The notes beneath the pieces were generated by a model. The model did not search any database. It was not told the DNA's origin and saw only the letters and a program-made list of their open reading frames with translations. Both the position numbers and the translations under genes were made by a program. Below, in pieces: positions 60,735-64,000 of a DNA stretch of 64,000 nt (positions within the stretch are counted from its first letter, which is position 1; every line of letters starts with the position of its first letter). Origin of the DNA: Pseudomonas marginalis (GTDB lineage Bacteria; Pseudomonadota; Gammaproteobacteria; Pseudomonadales; Pseudomonadaceae); assembly GCF_024169655.1 (NCBI RefSeq), contig NZ_JALJWV010000001.1, positions 1,121,001 through 1,185,000 on the forward strand, read 5' to 3'.

Positions 60735-61655
60735 TTGAATATTCTTGACCTCGACCACAGCCTTACGGGCCAGGCGCCGATTGCCCGGCGTTTGGCCAGT
60801 GGTCATGCCACCCGTCTCGACTTGTTGGACCTGGGCCCGAAACTGCGCCTGTGGTCCACCGAAAAAACCTGGAAGCGCTTCACCGAACGCCTGGCGGCAC
60901 GGCCCCGGCCCACGGATGCGCGGCCGGAAATCCTGTTTGTCGGCTCCGGCGATTATCACCACCTGACGCCGGCATTTCTCGCCGACCTGAAAGAACCCAT
61001 CAGCCTGATCCACTTCGACAACCACCCCGACTGGGTCCGCTTTGCGCCCAAGCGTCACTGCGGTTCGTGGGTCAACCGCGCGCTGAAGATGCCGGCGGTC
61101 AAGCGCATCGTCACCCTTGGCCCGTGCAGCGATGACCTGCATAACCCGCAGTTGCGCGGCGGCAACCTCGGCGCCCTCAAGCGTGGGCAATTGCAGCTGT
61201 TCCCGTGGCAGCACCCGCCTTCGAAAGTCTGGGGCCGGGTCGGCGATGGCGCCGGCCACCAGCAGCAGGAAAACCACCTGTACTGGCGCAATCTGGCGGA
61301 GCTGGACTGGGCCGCATTCCTTGAGCAAATGATCACCAGCCTGCCCACCGAAGCCATCTGGATCACCATCGACAAAGACGTGCTGGCCAGCGAAGACGCG
61401 GCCACCAACTGGGACCAGGGCGGCATGCGCCTGAGCCATCTGCTCCAGGCTCTGCGGGCCTTGGCGGCGCGCAAGCGAATCATTGGCATCGACGTGTGCG
61501 GCGAGTTCGCCAAGCCCGTGTTCAGTAACGCCTTCAAGCGTTGGGAGGCCAAGTCCGACCAGCCGCCGGCCGAGCGCTGGAGCGCCGAGGACTTGCAGCG
61601 CAATGCCGCGACCAACGAAGCCCTGATCAACCTGTTTGAGGAGCTGTTTCCGTGA
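60735..61655 (+). CDS. Arginase/agmatinase-fold protein
   Basis: This 306-residue protein of the ureohydrolase-like fold has the metal-binding motifs DNHPD (in HFDNHPDW, near residue 97) and DKD (in ITIDKDVL, near residue 216). These match Mn-binding Asp-x-His-x-Asp and Asp-x-Asp in arginases, but the sequence outside them is divergent, so the substrate is uncertain. The likely start is TTG 60735, as no ATG is nearby. The stop overlaps the start of the small transporter gene, so they are probably in an operon. Confidence 0.7.
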   Translation: MNILDLDHSLTGQAPIARRLASGHATRLDLLDLGPKLRLWSTEKTWKRFTERLAARPRPTDARPEILFVGSGDYHHLTPAFLADLKEPISLIHFDNHPDWVRFAPKRHCGSWVNRALKMPAVKRIVTLGPCSDDLHNPQLRGGNLGALKRGQLQLFPWQHPPSKVWGRVGDGAGHQQQENHLYWRNLAELDWAAFLEQMITSLPTEAIWITIDKDVLASEDAATNWDQGGMRLSHLLQALRALAARKRIIGIDVCGEFAKPVFSNAFKRWEAKSDQPPAERWSAEDLQRNAATNEALINLFEELFP

Positions 61656-62032
61656 CGTTGACCGTGGTGTTTCTGGTGGCCTTTTCCATCGTGCTCGATG
61701 TGGTCGGCCAGCTGTGTTTCAAGATGGGCCTGGACCGTTTGCCGGAGTTGGAGGGCGGCTTTCGCCTGAACGCCTTCTGGGGCCAGGTGTTCAATGCACC
61801 GTTGTTGTGGGCGGGGCTCGGGGCCTACGCCATTGAGTTTTTCGTCTGGCTTGAAGCCTTGTCCCGCGCGCCGCTGAGCCTGTTGTTTCCGGCGGCGGCC
61901 CTGGCTTATTGCGGGGTGGTGCTGGCGGGCAAGGTCGTGCTGGGGGAAACCGTCAGCCGCAGGCGTTGGATGGGCACGCTGGTGATTACCTTCGGCGTGA
62001 TGTTAGTCGCGATTGGAGGGGGTCAGGCATGA
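61652..62032 (+). CDS. Half-size EamA/SMR-like transporter subunit 1
   Basis: This 126-residue protein has four hydrophobic helices and the DMT-superfamily pattern (LFPAAALAYCGVVLAGKVVLGE). It starts at GTG 61652 inside the stop region of the arginase-fold gene, and its stop overlaps the next start. Paired small proteins such as ArnE/ArnF work as heterodimers. The cargo is not known; proximity to an arginase-fold enzyme suggests a nitrogen compound. Confidence 0.72.
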   Translation: MTLTVVFLVAFSIVLDVVGQLCFKMGLDRLPELEGGFRLNAFWGQVFNAPLLWAGLGAYAIEFFVWLEALSRAPLSLLFPAAALAYCGVVLAGKVVLGETVSRRRWMGTLVITFGVMLVAIGGGQA

Positions 62033-62433
62033 GTACGCAGAATATCGACCAGGGCTGGTTGCACGAACGCCTTGGCACCGTGGTGCTGTGGGCGTTGCTG
62101 ATCTGCACCGAGAGCGCCGGGCAGCTGTTTACCAAGGTCGCCGGGGACCAACTGGGGCAGATGGATTTCAACTGGCTGTGGTTGTCCGAAGTGGCGCGCA
62201 ACCCGGGGATTCTGGCGGCGATTGCCAGTTACATCGGCGCGTTTTTCGTGTGGATGCTGATCCTGCGGCGCAGCAGCCTGTCCCTGGCGTTTCCGCTGAG
62301 TTCGCTGGTGTTTGTGGTGGTGTTGCTCGGTTCGTGGCTGGGGCTGGGGGAACACATCAGCCTGCTGCACTGGGTGGGCGTTGGGGTGATTATCGTCGGG
62401 ATCGGGTTGTTGGCCGAAGGCGAAGAAAACTGA
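62029..62433 (+). CDS. Half-size EamA/SMR-like transporter subunit 2
   Basis: This 134-residue protein has four hydrophobic helices (LWALLICTESAGQLF, and LAFPLSSLVFVVVLLGSWLGLGE). The overlapping start with the previous gene (ATGA) and similar size make a heterodimeric transporter likely. A REP palindrome follows its stop by 25 bases and may end the transcript. Confidence 0.72.
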   Translation: MSTQNIDQGWLHERLGTVVLWALLICTESAGQLFTKVAGDQLGQMDFNWLWLSEVARNPGILAAIASYIGAFFVWMLILRRSSLSLAFPLSSLVFVVVLLGSWLGLGEHISLLHWVGVGVIIVGIGLLAEGEEN

Positions 62434-62458
62434 AAGTATCGCGATGAAATACTGGCTC

Positions 62459-62490
62459 CATGTGGGAGGGGGCAAGCCCCCTCCCACATG
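62459..62490. repeat. Single REP palindrome, possible terminator
   Basis: CATGTGGGAGGGGGC and GCCCCCTCCCACATG form a 15-bp perfect stem around AA. It has the same REP sequence as the 60536 REPIN. It stands between convergent genes and may act as their terminator. Confidence 0.85.
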
Positions 62491-62504
62491 TTGAGCGATG
62501 TGCA

Positions 62505-63275
62505 TCAGTCGAACTTGTAGCTGATCGCCGTCTGCACCTGGCCCTGGTTCACTTCGCCGGTCTGCTTGACGATGCTGCTGTCCGCCGCCGAACCCACCAG
62601 GTGTACCCAACTGGCACTGGTCAACAGCGACCATTTCGCCGCCAGGGGAAATTCGAAGCTCTGCGTTAACGTCAGGTTCTGGAAACCGCCGCCGGCGTTG
62701 TAGGGCCGGAAGCCCGAGGCGGCGGCTTCGCTGTCGCTCACGCCGAAAAACGTGTGGGTCTGGCGTGCGTCGGCAAAATGCGCCATTAGGCCGCTGCTGC
62801 CAATGATCCCGCCACCCAGCGGATAGCCCAACTCGCCGCCGACCTTGCCCAGCACGCCGCCTTGGCCCTGCGCGCCACCCACGGCGCGGCCCAGTTGGGC
62901 ATAGACCCGCCAGAAGTCGGCCGGCGCGTACTGCACGAACCCGCCGACCTCGGCCATGCTCGACACTTCGCGCAACCCCGACAACGCGCCGTTGGCCGTG
63001 CGGCCCGAGAGGTAGTTGAGGTACGGGCCGGCGCTGAAACCGTTGGCTTTCAGCGCGCTCCAGGTCAGGCCGTCATCGGTGCCGAGGCTGACGTTGCCCC
63101 AGTCCAGGTCGAGGTACGGAATGGCCGCGGTTTCATAGCGGCTGCCGGTGGGTTCCTTGGGCTGGTAGCTGACACCCGCACCTGCTTCACCGGTGATGCC
63201 GTCGGCCTGCGCGGCTTGTGAAACGCTCCCCAGCCCCAGTAATCCGGCGAATACAGCGCAGGTGATCCTGAACAT
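62505..63275 (-). CDS. MipA/OmpV-family outer-membrane protein
   Basis: This 256-residue protein has a signal peptide (MFRITCAVFAGLLGLGSVSQA). The barrel-like sequence has alternating strands and ends in Phe-Asp (TAISYKFD), with a near-terminal aromatic typical of outer-membrane beta barrels. MipA/OmpV proteins scaffold murein synthases or form small porins. ATG 63275 is preceded by AAGGA eight bases upstream. The longer frame from 63494 is rejected because it has no signal. Confidence 0.8.
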   Translation of the reverse strand: MFRITCAVFAGLLGLGSVSQAAQADGITGEAGAGVSYQPKEPTGSRYETAAIPYLDLDWGNVSLGTDDGLTWSALKANGFSAGPYLNYLSGRTANGALSGLREVSSMAEVGGFVQYAPADFWRVYAQLGRAVGGAQGQGGVLGKVGGELGYPLGGGIIGSSGLMAHFADARQTHTFFGVSDSEAAASGFRPYNAGGGFQNLTLTQSFEFPLAAKWSLLTSASWVHLVGSAADSSIVKQTGEVNQGQVQTAISYKFD

Positions 63276-63347
63276 GGTCACAGTTCCTTGATTGACTATG
63301 CGCGCATGAACGCGCAAAGCGCGGCGTTGGCGCAAGCACTCATCTTG

Positions 63348-63365
63348 TTTGTAGCAAGCTACAAA
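63348..63365. promoter_or_regulatory. Palindrome in the divergent intergenic region
   Basis: TTTGTAGCAAGCTACAAA is a perfect 18-base dyad between the MipA/OmpV gene and the HAD gene. Its symmetry fits a dimeric regulator; the protein is unknown. Confidence 0.35.
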
Positions 63366-63505
63366 AAATGTAGCTCCCACGACACAAAATCCTCTGACAT
63401 CCGCGCGAAGCCCCAGCCCCATTGGGTGCTGGCCAGTTGGCACAGTCCCTGCTCTAGCACCTTTTGCAAGCGCACACAGCGCGCTCCTCCTCAAGGTAAA
63501 CGCAG

Positions 63506-64000
63506 ATGATCCACTGGCATATCGTGTGTGACTTCGACGGGACCATTACCCCCACCGATGTCATCGACAACGTCCTCCAACGCTTCGCCGGCCCCGAGTG
63601 GGAAACCATCGAGCAGGAATGGCTGGACGGGCATATCGGTTCACGCGAATGCCTGAGCCGCCAACTGGCGCTGATCAAGGCCACACCCGCTGAACTGCTG
63701 GCCTATTTCGACAGCGTCGAGATCGACCCGGACTTCCCCGATTTCGTCGATCACGTCATCGGCCTCGGTGCGTCCATCGAAGTGGTCAGCGACGGTATCG
63801 AGCAAGGCATCGCGCGGATTCTGTCGCGCAACTACGTGAGCTTGCTGCCGATCCTCGCCAACCGCCTGCGTCAGGTCGACCAGAACAGCTGGCGCATTGA
63901 TTTCCCGTATGCCAGCGATGCCTGCCGCGCCGCTTCCGGCAACTGCAAGTGCAAATCCACCCCGCGTAACAAGCGCGTGCTGGTGATCGGCGACGGTAAG
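63506..64000 (+). CDS. HAD phosphatase (MtnX-like), runs off the window
   Basis: The 165 codons present encode the N-terminal part of a HAD-superfamily phosphatase. DFDGT with Asp9 and Asp11 is the catalytic motif I, and VVSDG near residue 92 is motif II. The order and length so far fit MtnX-like phosphoserine-phosphatase-type enzymes. The frame is open to the end of the window, so the C-terminus is missing. AAGG lies about nine bases before ATG 63506. Confidence 0.78.
   Translation, partial: MIHWHIVCDFDGTITPTDVIDNVLQRFAGPEWETIEQEWLDGHIGSRECLSRQLALIKATPAELLAYFDSVEIDPDFPDFVDHVIGLGASIEVVSDGIEQGIARILSRNYVSLLPILANRLRQVDQNSWRIDFPYASDACRAASGNCKCKSTPRNKRVLVIGDGK

Overview
The window is bacterial chromosomal DNA, almost certainly from the Pseudomonas fluorescens group. 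The supporting signs are high GC with GC-rich codon ends, Pseudomonas-type REP/REPIN repeats (60536-60632 and 62459-62490), a MetR-type LysR regulator, FMN glutamate-synthase-like and OpgC-like genes, and giant proteins of the family usually annotated in this group as 'dermonecrotic toxin domain' (DUF6543) proteins. I saw no tRNA, rRNA, insertion sequence, integrase or CRISPR array. Family names come from sequence recognition only; no database search was run.

Layout. (1) 1-5811: a CS1/CFA-I-type fimbrial operon (major pilin, usher, tip adhesin, chaperone, second pilin) that ends in a tiny relic of a tip-adhesin C-terminus. (2) 5905-32056: a toxin island with four giant DUF6543-like genes. One has the HxH-type tail, two have LRR plus NEL E3 ubiquitin ligase domains, and one ends in a papain-like Cys-His-Asp domain. 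A class A penicillin-binding protein lies between two of them in one minus-strand run, and a ProY-type amino acid permease lies between the third and fourth. (3) 32119-36358: an OpgC-like membrane acyltransferase diverging from a gtrA/gtrB/GT39 operon for glycan (probably O-antigen) decoration; the GT39 gene has visibly lower GC. (4) 36449-38365: an FMN glutamate-synthase-like oxidoreductase with a small ABM-family monooxygenase. (5) 38551-46273: a signalling block with a four-gene minus-strand operon (receiver-GGDEF-EAL, di-haem peroxidase, membrane histidine kinase, receiver-kinase) and a divergent receiver/degenerate HD-GYP gene. (6) 46322-47698: a Nudix hydrolase and metR. (7) 47976-58592: two more giant DUF6543-like genes, convergent, both ending in the same HFHY/AHLK module. 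(8) 58800-64000: housekeeping genes, namely an exported alpha/beta hydrolase, a DsbA/FrnE oxidoreductase, an arginase-fold protein with two half-size EamA transporters, a MipA/OmpV porin and a truncated HAD phosphatase.

The most distinctive content is the set of six giant paralogues. They share N-terminal and central sequence but end in different effector-like modules (NEL ligase twice, papain-like fold once, the undescribed HFHY/AHLK module three times). The window holds no recognisable dedicated secretion apparatus. The best candidate for an undescribed system is the minus-strand run 23583-10033, where a peptidoglycan synthase sits between a papain-fold toxin and a ubiquitin-ligase toxin.
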